Positions 54,550-64,000 of a stretch of DNA of 64,000 bases are shown piece after piece. This stretch comes from Heliocidaris erythrogramma (Eukaryota > Echinodermata > Echinoidea > Camarodonta > Echinometridae). The notes below the pieces were generated by a model. That model saw only the letters and a list, made by a program, of their open reading frames with translations. It was not told the origin of the DNA and made no database searches. A program made the position numbers and the translations under genes. The stretch covers positions 32,234,208 to 32,298,207 of the forward strand of contig CM046856.1 of NCBI GenBank assembly GCA_025617745.1. Direction: 5' to 3'. Every line of letters starts with the position of its first letter. Positions within the stretch are counted from its first letter, which is position 1.

Positions 54550-55281
54550 CAGTGCGTCCCAGAAAAAAACGAAACCGAGGTTTATCGTTGTTTAATCATA
54601 TCTTAATCACATTTACGATTAATAAATGACAGATATTTGTAAAGCTTAGATCCTCTTCTTTCATGTGATGCCACTCATATGATACATACTTCACGCATGA
54701 GTGAATAAAGACAATAATTATGAAGCAGGGCTACCAAAAAGTCGTTTGGCCAACGATATCTGAACTTTAAAGCGATAATCACGTTTCTAGAAAGTTCATT
54801 TTATGCCCTTTCATGTGACACCTCAATCGGGAAAAATGAGCCAGGGATGACAAAGCTCTGTTGGTGCAAAGTGATGCTTGCATTTCCATGATTTATTAAA
54901 CGAATCAGTTTGCACTAGCTGCTTGTCCTAGCAATAAACAAACATGAGAAAAGAGTTCATGCATGGCTGATTGTCAACAAAATGGAGTGGTGAGTTCAAA
55001 ACGATAAACGCTGATTGATGACGTACGTTTTCATTAACCTACTTGACAGAGCAACTAGTATATCTGGTAACAGAATGGGGACGATCTGGGAGCCTTTAAT
55101 AAAATATTTTTTTTTTTCAATTCAATTCAATTCAAAAGACTCACTCATGCGTGAAGTATGTATCATATGAGTGGCATCAAATCCAGGCTTTACAAATATA
55201 TGTCATTTATTAATCATAATTGTGATTGAAATATGATTAAGCATCGATAAACCTCGGATTCGTTTTTTCTGGGACGCACTG
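54550..55281. mobile_element. 732-bp TA-flanked MITE, CAGTGCGTCCCAGAAAAAA ends
   Basis: Termini CAGTGCGTCCCAGAAAAAAA and its near complement, with TA on both sides (54548-54549 and 55282-55283). The inverted repeats extend about 170 bp (GAAACCGAGGTTTATCG, GCCACTCATATGATACATAC, TTCACGCATGAGTGA and complements). The middle 400 bp codes for nothing recognised. Tc1/mariner type by its TA duplication. Confidence 0.8.
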
Positions 55282-55283
55282 TA

Positions 55284-55630
55284 TAAGGACCAATTCAACT
55301 TACTCTGCGAGATCACTTTGCTGCTTTGACCAATTGTATAATCTTTCCTTTAACAATTAAGAATTAATCCGATGGCAACAATAATATTAGAGCATTTAAC
55401 AGCAACATCCATATGCCCCTCTCATTCAGACAAGACAAGTTGCAGTGGAAAGTGCTTAATAACAACTTGTACAGAACCAGTTGAAAATCTGTTTAGCAGA
55501 GAAACCCCCAAATTTGCGCTGACATGTGAGTAAATGAGGAAAATTACGAGTGCGCTCTTTCGACGGAAGGGGACGGGTTTCTACAGACAGGTATGAGGAG
55601 AGAAATCCATTTACCCAGATTTCGACTTCC
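55284..55630. other. Intergenic DNA, no gene seen
   Basis: Nothing recognised. Confidence 0.4.
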
Positions 55631-56228
55631 TCGAGCCCGGGGGGGGGGGGGGGGTGGTGTTGGGTCACTCACCACATTACGTCTTACGCAACTGCATCCA
55701 CAAAAAGCGTCGAAAAGGGTTTATTTTCAGCCTTTAGGCGTCGTCGACGTTTTCCTTTAAAAATGGGTGTTTTCCAGCTTCAATCGCCATTTAGAGTACA
55801 TGTACTAAATAACAAATTCGATTTGCTATACATTAAGGTATAAATTGCCTGACTTACGAGTATTTTGTTGATATGAATAACACCGATTGGTGATTTGGAT
55901 TGTTTAGCATACAAATTAAATGTGATATCATTAAAAGTTTATCTGCATGTTTGTACTCGAAAAGCGTTATTTTGTTGTTTTCCTGCTTAATAGGGGTTAT
56001 TTATTTTAAACGCCATTGTGGGTATTGTACCAGGTACCGTAATAATTTATACGCCACTTAGGGTATTTTTGGGTGCCGTGATTGAGGCCATTTAGGGTAT
56101 GTTTCACTGATGTGACGCCGTATAGGGTGCAATACGCCATTTAGGGTCCATTTTTTAAGTTTGTGGACGCGCTTGGGTAGCACATTTGTATGAAGTGACC
56201 CCCCCCCCCCCCCCCTCCCGGGCCTCGA
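55631..56228. mobile_element. MITE with CGAGCCCGGG ends and CGCCATTTAGGGT repeats
   Basis: The left end TCGAGCCCGGGGGGG and the right end CCCCCCTCCCGGGCCTCGA are imperfect inverted repeats with long G/C tracts. Inside, a short motif like CGCCATTTAGGGTAT occurs at least six times (about 55787, 56021, 56051, 56087, 56116, 56132). No transposase. Confidence 0.55.
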
Positions 56229-56942
56229 TCATCAAAGATAAAATGTTGGGCAACTATAATGAGTCACAGTGGAAGATTTCTTTGCTCAACTTGGGCTACC
56301 CGTTATTATTACATCATCCAAATACTTGAAACAGTGAGTGTTTACCTGCCAAAATTGAAGGAGACATCAATCTCGACTACTGAGAGCTAATCTTTTTGTT
56401 CTGTTTCATGTCCTGGTATGCCTATTCCACCCCCTATCCCAGTCGAAAATACAAAAATCGTTGCTGTTTAAATTATAAAGTTAATCATTATCAACAGACT
56501 TTTGATGGGATACCCAGATTCACGGTTTAATTTGCAGTATACATAAAAATAATTTTAATATGCTAAAAATGCATATTGTGTTTTGTATTCCTTCTTTTTA
56601 ACTTACAGAAATTGCGTGTCTTTAGCGTCGTCAAAACAAAGGAAAATGCTCATGTACCGACTGACACAAATTTTGCCATTGGTTTACAATTTTCCGGTAT
56701 TATCCGGTGTGTGACGTAGCGGAAAATATCTAGTTTTATACCTACTGTTCTCATGCCACATAATGCCTGATAATTATGCGATACACAATGTTTCATATGT
56801 ATCGGCAAATGCAATATACATGTAAAGCAGAAAAAAACAAAATTAATTAAAAGTAATGTTGAAGAAATATGGAATTTCCGCGGAGTGTCAAGTTTTGTCA
56901 CTTGCTTGTAGTTCTCAGGAAACCCTCAAAGTTTTCACACAG

Positions 56943-56955
<13 letters not shown>
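56229..56955. other. Intergenic DNA, no gene seen
   Basis: AT-rich; no exon recognised. A (TA)n(GA)n run lies at 56946-56981. Confidence 0.45.
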
Positions 56956-56981
<26 letters not shown>

Positions 56982-56982
<1 letters not shown>

Positions 56983-57362
56983 GCAACAAAATAAGTACAC
57001 CTGCAGACGTAGCTGTTAATACCCACACTTTTAATAAGCTTTCGGGCACTTAGCCCTTCTTCGGATCTACATGAGTAGGACAGAAACAGCCTATATGGTC
57101 TAATTACACCTATGAATATGTACATATATTCTAGTTGTACTAGTTGTATCACATTATATGTTCCCTTTATATATTATATATTATTGTTTGTTGTATATAT
57201 ATATATACATATACATATGCGTTCAAATATCTCAGTTATCCTTATTGCTGTTTCTGTCCTACTCATGTAGATCCGAAGAAGGGCTAAGTGCCCGAAAGCT
57301 TATTAAAAGCATGGTACCAACAGCTACGTCTGCAGGTGTACTTATTTTGTTTCCTCTATATA
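56982..57362. repeat. Inverted repeat with (TA)n loop and GAAGAAGGGC hairpins
   Basis: Arms of about 100 bp (CAACAAAATAAGTACACCTG... and complement) mirror around an AT-rich loop with (TA)n at 57195-57209. Each arm, read in one sense, carries GATCCGAAGAAGGGC, five bases, GCCCGAAAGCTT, a small hairpin of the same plan as in the repeat at 34826-35046. Confidence 0.75.
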
Positions 57363-57389
57363 ATTAGCACCCGAGTACACTACCCCACC

Positions 57390-57587
57390 ATGTTAAAGAG
57401 TGTGAGCCAATTGTTGCTCTTATTTACACTTTTCTGGTTCCACTCGCATCCACTAGGCTGGATCCATACTGAGGACTTTGACGGCTGTACCACCACTGCC
57501 ATTACCATCACCATCACCTCTTATACGCACACGTCGCTGACATCGCTGACGGGACGAACACAAACTGCAATGGCGCATTTTTCATGA
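57390..57587 (+). CDS. Short ORF with signal-peptide-like start
   Basis: An ATG at 57390 in the context CCACCATGT opens 65 codons to a stop at 57587. Residues 1-23 (MLKSVSQLLLLFTLFWFHSH) form a typical signal peptide with a basic n-region and a Leu/Phe core. The rest is rich in Thr and Ile and has one Cys. It could be a small secreted protein, a first exon, or chance. I do not recognise it. Confidence 0.25.
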   Translation: MLKSVSQLLLLFTLFWFHSHPLGWIHTEDFDGCTTTAITITITSYTHTSLTSLTGRTQTAMAHFS

Positions 57588-58410
57588 AAATAATACCATA
57601 CACGAAGTTAAGAGTGAGGCAACAGACTAACATTAAGACTGACGCTAGTCAAGTAAGAGAAATAAGTGAAGAGGAGATGACAAAACAGGCACTGAAAAAT
57701 GTGTAAGATGTTATGGGACATCGTCTGCTTAGACAGGACTGGTCCTTCGTGTGTCGTCACACATCTCAGCAGCGTTCAAGGAGCTCTTCAGCTGCTATAT
57801 CGGGGGCTGTATTTTACCGTTTTATAATTGATAATAATCATTAATTCAAATGTTTCCAAGCGTTGAATTTGGATAACCTTGTTTAATTTGATTTGATTTG
57901 ATTTGATTTATTTATTTCTGCTTGATTTCTCAATTCATCAAATAATGCATACGTTATACAAATTATGCGATATACAATTCAATGGAACATCATGACATTA
58001 ATATATCTTAAACTACAAGGCTAACAGTAGGATTATAGAAAGAGAAATCAAACAAGAGGGTTTTCATAATAAGCCGAGGCTTGACAGCATGAAAGCCCTT
58101 TGAGATAAAATATAATTAAAAAAGTAATGAGAGAGAGAATGGGAAGAGGATACAAAGAGAAATAGGGATGAAGATAGGAGGATAAAATGAGGCAATTGTA
58201 CCTTTCCAAATATTTTAAATAACAACTGTATTAACAATAGAGAGTTAATCATCCGGTTTGAGAGGCAGAAATGATATTAACATAATAGCAAGTGGTAAAC
58301 TCGTTTTGTAAACTAATATCATATCTGCCTCCCAAAGAGGTGAAAATGTGCCAAGTCATGGGTCCTATTTACATAATTATACAAGATATTATGGGTGTAC
58401 TACACAATCA

Positions 58411-61344
58411 TTATTGTGGGGAATATTGCTTAATTAGGTGATTTTTTGCTGCTCGCTTGAAAGAGTACATTAAAGTCATGTTTTTTATTTCGGGAGGAAG
58501 GGAATTCCATACATCAGGGCCAGAATGCCTAATAGAATTATGTGCAAGAGCAGTCCTGGGGTTAAGTAAATGCACATTTTTTGATTGTCTGGTAGGATAT
58601 GCGTGAATTTGTGTGTTCGATTGAAATAATGTTGCAAATACTGGGGGTAAAAGGTTGGAGTTATACTTAAACATGAATAGAGCTTTTTGTAGGAAATTAA
58701 TATCATTGACCTTGAGGGACTTAAGACGAAAAAACAGAGGGTCAGTGTGAGAGCAAAAACTTGCCCCACTACACGCCCGGATGGCTTTTTTCTGGAGAAT
58801 TAATATGGGATTTGTATAACATTTATGAGTTGCCCAGATAATATTACAATATGATATGTATGGCAAGACAAGCGTATTATACAGCGTAAATAGTACAGAA
58901 GTAGGTAAAAAATATTTTAGCTTAGTTAACAGACCAACATTACGAGAGATAGGTAAAATTATGTGTTTTACATGATCATTCCATTTTAAATTTTCATTAA
59001 TATACACACCAAGAAATTTAGTCATCATTTTGTTTTCAAGAAGATTACCATCAATATATAAATCATGATTTTGCAAGTCAACTTTTCTTTTACCTCTGAA
59101 ATAAATATAGTTGGTTTTCCTTAAATTGAGTGACAAGATATTACTTTTAAACCATGTAGATAACTTCGGTAATTCATTATTCAAAATAGTAATTAAACGG
59201 TGTAAGTCAGAGTGTGAACAAAATACATTTGTATCATCAGCAAATAAAATATACTGTAACATAGGTGAAGCATTTGAAATATCATTAACATAAATTAGAA
59301 ATAATAAGGGGCCTAAAATTGAGCCTTGTGGGACTCCGCATGTTGTTGGTAACATATTCGAATGAGCGGATTCAAAGGAAACAAATTGTTCTCTGTGTGA
59401 TAAATAATTCTCAAACCAATGAAGTGCAGTACCCCGAATCCCGTAATGTTGTAACTTATATAGTAAAATTTTGTGATCAAGAGTATCAAATGCCTTGCTA
59501 AGATCCATAAATATACCAATTACATGTTCATGATTTGCCAAGGCATCTGATACTCTGTCAAATAACTGCATTAAGGCTAAATCGGTTGAATGATTCTTAC
59601 GGAAACCAAATTGATTAGGATTAAAAAAACTATTTTCAGACAAAAATCCATATAACCTATTATAGACAATCCTCTCAAGAATCTTTGAGAAACTTGACAA
59701 AATAGAAACAGGTCGATAATTACATATACAGGAAGGATCGTCTTTCTTATAAATTGGTATAACCTTTGCAATTTTAAAGGGGGTCGGGAAGACACCAGAG
59801 GAGAGTGAGAGATTAAAAATATGGATTAGAGGTGACAAAATATTATTTATAATCTGTTTCAATAAGTGAGTACTAATTTCATCATGACTAGAGGAGTGAC
59901 TACATTTGAGGGTGCGGACGATTCTTAATATTTCAATAAAGTCAGTGGGGATGAAGAATATGGATGTATCTATTGATTGTGATAAAAATTCTACAAAGTT
60001 ACAATTACTCTCATCAACTTTAGCAGCTTGGTTTGGACCTACATTAACAAAATATTCGTTAAACATGTTTGCTATTTCAGGGGGATTTTTGATAGAATTA
60101 CCATCTCTATTAAATACTTGGGAATTAATATGTGATTTGCTCTTATGAAGGATTTCGTTAATTATTTTCCATGTGGTTGAAATATTACCTTGAGCATTAT
60201 CTATTTTATTAGAAAAGTACATCCGTTTTGATAATCTTATTACACTTGTTAATTTATTTCGATATATTTTGTAATTACGCACATTTATAGGGTTTGGTTC
60301 AGAAAGGCTTATTTTATATAGAGTATTTCTTTTATTAATAGATTTCAGAATTCCTCTTGTAATCCACGGTTTGATAGGTTTATTGCGTTTCCCCCCAACT
60401 TTAACTTTAGGAATACTAATATTAAAATATGACTCAAATTTTGACCAAAATAAATGATATGCTCTTTCAGTGTCATTGCACATTAAAACATCTTCCCATT
60501 CTTCACTCTGTAAATGTTCGTTTAACCTATATATATTTTCTGGGGATAACTTCCGTGTATATTTCGTTTCTTTCTCTCTAAAAGGGGAAGGGATATTAAA
60601 CATTAAAAAAACAGGAATATGATCTGAAATTTCAGAATATAAAAGACCGGAATCAATTTTGTAAGTATCATCATTAAAAATTATATTATCTATGATAGTG
60701 GAAGATTGATTTACAATTCTTGTGGGTTTGTCTATAACAGGAAAACAAGCATTTGAATATATGATACTTTTAAATTGATTGACAGTATTATTATCTTGTT
60801 TAAGGTCTATATTAAAATCTCCCATTAAGCATATTAATTTGCCTTCTGGGTTCAGACTATTCAATAAATTATCAAAATCTTCTAAAAAGGTATCAACATT
60901 GTTGCTAGGTGGACGATAAATAACACATACAATTAAATTTTTCCCATTCTTTATATTAATCTCAATACATAATAATTCAAAGGAGCTATTAACAAGAGAA
61001 AATTCGTGTCTGACTTTGTACGATAAAAATTGGGATATATAAAAGGCAACACCACCACCACGACAGTTCTGTCTATCATTACGGATAAAATGGTAATTAT
61101 TAATATCATATACATTTGGAGATCTATTATTTAACCATGTTTCTGTGACGCCAATTATTGAAAATGAAAAAGAGAGGTTTACCAATAAGTCAGATATGTT
61201 ATCAAAATTCTTATTAAGACTACGGGCATTACAATGCAATAAACTGATTTTTTCAGAACAGTTTGAAAAAGTACGGTTGAACTCATCAGGCAGATAGTAT
61301 TGACATTTCACGTAGGGTTGAACATTACAATTTAGGTGAGACAT
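58411..61344 (-). CDS. LINE ORF2: APE endonuclease plus reverse transcriptase
   Basis: 977 codons with no stop. Endonuclease motifs: HCNARSL (about residue 37), TETWL (67-71), MGDFNID (174-180) and SDH (240-242), the Asn, Glu, Asp/Asn and His of the APE fold. RT motifs: NYRPVSILSSFSKILER, GFRKNHST, FMDLSKAFDTLDH, GVPQGSILGPLLF, FADD (about 700) and FLGVYIN. The C-terminus ends with WNSLPPEIKN and a basic tail. The enzyme nicks the target and copies its RNA there. All catalytic residues are present, so it could be active. Start choice follows the ATG after the spacer. Confidence 0.88.
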   Translation of the reverse strand: MSHLNCNVQPYVKCQYYLPDEFNRTFSNCSEKISLLHCNARSLNKNFDNISDLLVNLSFSFSIIGVTETWLNNRSPNVYDINNYHFIRNDRQNCRGGGVAFYISQFLSYKVRHEFSLVNSSFELLCIEINIKNGKNLIVCVIYRPPSNNVDTFLEDFDNLLNSLNPEGKLICLMGDFNIDLKQDNNTVNQFKSIIYSNACFPVIDKPTRIVNQSSTIIDNIIFNDDTYKIDSGLLYSEISDHIPVFLMFNIPSPFREKETKYTRKLSPENIYRLNEHLQSEEWEDVLMCNDTERAYHLFWSKFESYFNISIPKVKVGGKRNKPIKPWITRGILKSINKRNTLYKISLSEPNPINVRNYKIYRNKLTSVIRLSKRMYFSNKIDNAQGNISTTWKIINEILHKSKSHINSQVFNRDGNSIKNPPEIANMFNEYFVNVGPNQAAKVDESNCNFVEFLSQSIDTSIFFIPTDFIEILRIVRTLKCSHSSSHDEISTHLLKQIINNILSPLIHIFNLSLSSGVFPTPFKIAKVIPIYKKDDPSCICNYRPVSILSSFSKILERIVYNRLYGFLSENSFFNPNQFGFRKNHSTDLALMQLFDRVSDALANHEHVIGIFMDLSKAFDTLDHKILLYKLQHYGIRGTALHWFENYLSHREQFVSFESAHSNMLPTTCGVPQGSILGPLLFLIYVNDISNASPMLQYILFADDTNVFCSHSDLHRLITILNNELPKLSTWFKSNILSLNLRKTNYIYFRGKRKVDLQNHDLYIDGNLLENKMMTKFLGVYINENLKWNDHVKHIILPISRNVGLLTKLKYFLPTSVLFTLYNTLVLPYISYCNIIWATHKCYTNPILILQKKAIRACSGASFCSHTDPLFFRLKSLKVNDINFLQKALFMFKYNSNLLPPVFATLFQSNTQIHAYPTRQSKNVHLLNPRTALAHNSIRHSGPDVWNSLPPEIKNMTLMYSFKRAAKNHLIKQYSPQ

Positions 61345-61664
61345 GGTGTAGATTCAAATAAGTACATATAGCTACCCATGACTTGGCAGAAGAAAATGAG
61401 CTTATCTGGCAAGAATACGAAAAACAGTTGGGGTACAGGCAAAGGAGTATGTATACATTGCGTGGTACAGAATATATTGGAAAAGACTCGAAGAAAATGT
61501 GGCATAAGTGTACGTTGGAAAATAGCAAGTCTCTCGCCAATTACAAATTTAATTACAAAGTAATATAATCTATGCTTAAAGTGGCAAGAGAGAACTAAAG
61601 AAATAGAGGAAGAAACACGAAATAGAGAAATAGAGGAAGAAACAGAGTGTTACCGGAGAGTGTT

Positions 61665-62609
61665 CTAAGCTGAGGAGTTGAAGATGTACGGTGCTCCTCC
61701 TCTGGTTCTCCATCTTCCCGCGTAGAACCGAAGCTTGACGCCGGTGTTGTACAACTCCTGTACGGTAGCGGACCACTTACGCTTCTCTTTGAGGTCATCG
61801 GCTGTCAGGTCGTCTGTCATGTAGTAGCGTTCGTTAGCTAGTTTCTCGCGCTGGGCCTTCATTATGTCGATTTTCTGGCGATACGATAACGTTTTGAAGA
61901 GAATATGCCGTGGGCGATCATTTGCTGGTTTCCCATCGCGATGGGCTCTCTCGACCTTGAGGGTCATGCCGAACTTCTCCTGGGCTATCCTCTCGACCAC
62001 AGCGGCACAATCCTCCTCGCCGGTAGCAGATTCCGCAATCCCAATTACGCGGATGTTGTTCCGTCGCGAGAAGCGTTCGTTCTTGTTAATCTCTTGTTGT
62101 TGCTTGGAAACTTCTGACCTCAGTGCGTTGACCTCCTTCTCCATCTCCTTCATTCGTTTCTCCAGTTGCGAATACTTGGCATTTATCTCGGTAACTCTCT
62201 TGCTTTCATATTCAATAGCTGCCCCCAGCTGAGATTCGACCTGCTTTATGTTGTCGACTAAAGAAGATACGGCCTTTTGTATCATCTTTTCAAAGTTTGC
62301 TGTTGCAGCTTTAAAGTACCGTGCAATGCCAGCAGGAGTTGTTACGTCATGCTCATTGTCATCGTCGCCGTGTATTGTTGGGTGGAATTGAGCTGCCGAA
62401 TCTGGTGGAATTGCCCAATCCGGAGAAGCTGCTGCATTTCCAGCGGTTTTCCGGCGAGCACCCTGGGGGATAGTTGTGGGTGCTGGTCGGGTGGATCCCT
62501 GGAAGGAAGAAAATGGCGACTTGGGCGACGAAGTATTTCGTACCTTCTCTGGTTCAGGGTTGTCTTTCTTGGCCTTCCTGTTGAGGGGTTTCCTGCCCGT
62601 CTGACTCAT
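61665..62609 (-). CDS. LINE ORF1 protein, coiled coil plus RRM-like
   Basis: 314 codons, uninterrupted. The first 90 residues are basic and Pro/Ser-rich. A long coiled coil follows (heptads through VTEINAKYSQLEKRMKEMEK and EVNALRSEVSKQQQEI). Then comes a domain with RRNNIRVIGIAES and VERAHRDGKP...RHILFKTLSYRQK, the pattern of the L1-type ORF1 RRM and C-terminal domain, a trimeric RNA chaperone. It lies 320 bp upstream of ORF2 on the same strand, as expected for one bicistronic element. Confidence 0.82.
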   Translation of the reverse strand: MSQTGRKPLNRKAKKDNPEPEKVRNTSSPKSPFSSFQGSTRPAPTTIPQGARRKTAGNAAASPDWAIPPDSAAQFHPTIHGDDDNEHDVTTPAGIARYFKAATANFEKMIQKAVSSLVDNIKQVESQLGAAIEYESKRVTEINAKYSQLEKRMKEMEKEVNALRSEVSKQQQEINKNERFSRRNNIRVIGIAESATGEEDCAAVVERIAQEKFGMTLKVERAHRDGKPANDRPRHILFKTLSYRQKIDIMKAQREKLANERYYMTDDLTADDLKEKRKWSATVQELYNTGVKLRFYAGRWRTRGGAPYIFNSSA

Positions 62610-62874
62610 GATGACAGTACTCGATCTGGTTTGAAGTCAAAAAACGCTGGGGTACTCGAAAATATCAGATTTAATGAAGAATTCTGAGAGACGTTGCTAT
62701 ACACATCCTGCTTACTCCATCTTTATCTGTCTCTACAATTTATGCCATCTATGCAATAATAAGTATTAAGCCAATATTTATTTTTATGGAATTTTCTTCC
62801 AATGTGATCTTTAAACACAAACAATACTCAGGATGATAATAACTCCACACTGAGTTCTGAGCCTAAATTTATCC

Positions 62875-63475
62875 CATTGTGGAAACCAAACTTATGGGCA
62901 CGAACCCTATCAGACCCACATGTTCGTGTATTTTTAGAAAATCTTAAAAGCTGTTAATGATGCTAATCGATATAACTCATCTAGACATCGTGATAACCTC
63001 ACTCAGCTGGAACGTAAGGCATTAAAAGCGCTCCAATCGAATAAAGATATATTGATTAAACCAGCTGATAAAGGCTCGGCGGTGGTAATTATGTCTACGA
63101 ATGATTATATTGCTGAAGGTAATAGGCAACTATTTGATGAATCCACTTATAAGAAGCTAGATTCGGATCCCACTACCCACCATTTACAACGTGTTAAGGA
63201 AGCAACCCAGGCTCTGGATGTTGATAATGAGACAAAAAAGTCTCTTGTTCCACCAACGTCATCCTGTCCTAACCTATATTTTCTTCCTAAAATTCATAAG
63301 AAAAATAACTCTGGCCACCCAATCGTTTCTGGATGCTCTTGTCCCACAGGCCTTAAATTTTCATTTAAGGCCATTCGCTCAAAAACTTCCGTCATTCCTT
63401 GAAGACACTACACACTTCCTTAATCACATTTCTCACATTAACATCCACCACACGCCTCTCTCTCCCATGAGTCTC
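62875..63475 (+). pseudogene. Penelope-like element RT, N-terminal part
   Basis: The frame reads LERKALKALQSNKDILIKPA, ADKGSAVVIM, NRQLFDESTYKKLDSDPT and LPKIHKKNNSGHPIVSGC, followed after a shift near 63370 by LRPFAQKLPSFLEDT, the conserved N-terminal block of Penelope-like reverse transcriptases. It breaks off at about 63480, before the palm motifs and the GIY-YIG endonuclease, where a probable LTR begins. Penelope-like elements prime at chromosomal ends or nicks. Confidence 0.75.
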
Positions 63476-63484
63476 CACGTAACG

Positions 63485-63678
63485 GCCGAATATCCCCCAT
63501 AGTAGGATATTTGGAGGGGCACTGACAAAGTAAACCAAGACACAAGTTCTACCAGTTCACGTGTGTTTATTGCGCGCTATACGTGCCACCGCGCATGCGT
63601 ACATGTACCAATTACAAGAGGCATATCATTATGCAAATACACCACAGAGGCATATCATTATGCAAATATACCACACTG
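63485..63678 (-). mobile_element. Probable LTR cutting the Penelope-like element
   Basis: On the minus strand a polypurine run AAAAAGGGGGGAGCAG (63694-63679) is followed directly by TGTGGTATATTTGC, the usual junction of polypurine tract and 3' LTR (TG...). The LTR-like stretch contains a 29-bp direct repeat and a polyadenylation signal AATAAA (about 63573). The far end was not fixed and no target duplication was seen. Internal sequence would continue to the right edge. Confidence 0.5.
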
Positions 63679-63694
63679 CTCCCCCCTTTTTAAA

Positions 63695-64000
63695 GAGTAT
63701 GAGTCCTAATACTTAAACAGACCCAACAGCCAGTGCAAATTACACTATAATAATGCAATACCCTATTTCTTGCAATGCCATTGTAATTTCAAGTTTCCTA
63801 AATAACATTTTAACCTGGACGGCAGTGTTTAACATCATGGCACCAGTTATATTGTAATTCCATATTGAGACTCCAAGAAAGTGGATGTTTACTGCACAAA
63901 CAGAATATCACTATCATGCGATAATGCAAGATGTCATGACCACAATGTTATAATACTGTAATTTTAACTAATGTATGGCTTTGAACTACTCAAATTTATA
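63695..64000. other. AT-rich DNA to the window edge
   Basis: If the LTR call is right this is internal sequence of the same LTR retrotransposon upstream of the polypurine tract. No coding part is visible. Confidence 0.35.

Larger units (their letters stand above)
57885..62660 (-). mobile_element. Two-ORF LINE (CR1/L2/Jockey group) without visible lesions
   Basis: The minus strand holds a short leader, ORF1 (62609-61665), a 320-bp spacer, ORF2 (61344-58411) and a 3' untranslated region ending in a (TTTGA)-type repeat at about 57886-57908 (plus-strand sense), a terminal microsatellite as in many of these LINEs. Both ORFs are uninterrupted. The 5' end is not sharply defined. RT style (MDLSKAFDTLDH, GVPQGSILGPLLF, FADDTNVF) and the absence of RNase H place it in the CR1/L2/Jockey group. 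Confidence 0.8.

Noticed and set aside
1-64000. CRISPR arrays, rRNA genes, bacterial operons
   Set aside because: No regularly spaced identical repeats with unique spacers, no rRNA-like sequence, and introns plus eukaryotic retrotransposons throughout.

Overview
The window looks like nuclear DNA of a marine invertebrate deuterostome, most likely an echinoderm of sea-urchin type. The support is an AT-rich, intron-bearing and heavily transposon-loaded sequence, a Death-domain plus NACHT NLR locus (a family greatly expanded in sea urchins and also present in amphioxus), a DIRS retrotransposon, and foldback elements built like the TU elements described from sea urchin. Nothing prokaryotic is present: no operons, CRISPR arrays or rRNA.

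Host genes are few. (1) 5547-5780 (-) is one exon of an LDL-receptor-type YWTD propeller protein. (2) 28760-34382 (+) is a six-exon gene whose splice phases all agree; it encodes about 500 residues with seven predicted membrane helices, and I do not recognise the family with certainty. (3) 44305-51768 (-) is an NLR locus: a Death exon, a NACHT exon and a possible LRR exon. It carries an in-frame stop just after Walker A, frameshifts, and a whole 4.06-kb DIRS element inside the NACHT exon, so I read it as a pseudogene. Two or three short possible exons or ORFs (310, 53342, 57390) are weakly supported.

Most of the rest is mobile DNA, often nested. 3.7-5.5 kb: a tRNA-Thr-like composite foldback and an interrupted tRNA-SINE. 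7.4-14.5 kb (-): an I/Nimb-type LINE with RNase H, broken by a Tc1-like element (8308-9122) and by another insertion in ORF1. 16.2-21.3 kb: 3' ends of two further LINEs, one split by a 2-kb element with CAGGCCCGT termini. 23-31 kb: hAT-type MITEs with 8-bp target duplications, palindromic MITEs, and an inverted repeat carrying two histone-like 3' stem-loops. 34.8-37.1 kb: four consecutive hairpins, one TU-like. 37.2-39.1 kb: a second CAGGCCCGT element. 39.4-41.1 kb: a 24-bp minisatellite split by an L1/Tx1-like LINE end. 57.9-62.6 kb (-): a two-ORF LINE with no visible lesion. 62.9-64 kb: a Penelope-like RT fragment abutting a probable LTR.

Few genes act together here. The main story is transposition: several insertions can be read base by base because removing them restores the interrupted reading frame or repeat unit. 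Long inverted repeats are unusually dense, so this is a plausible source of double-stranded transcripts. All assignments rest on reading the sequence by eye; no database search was run.
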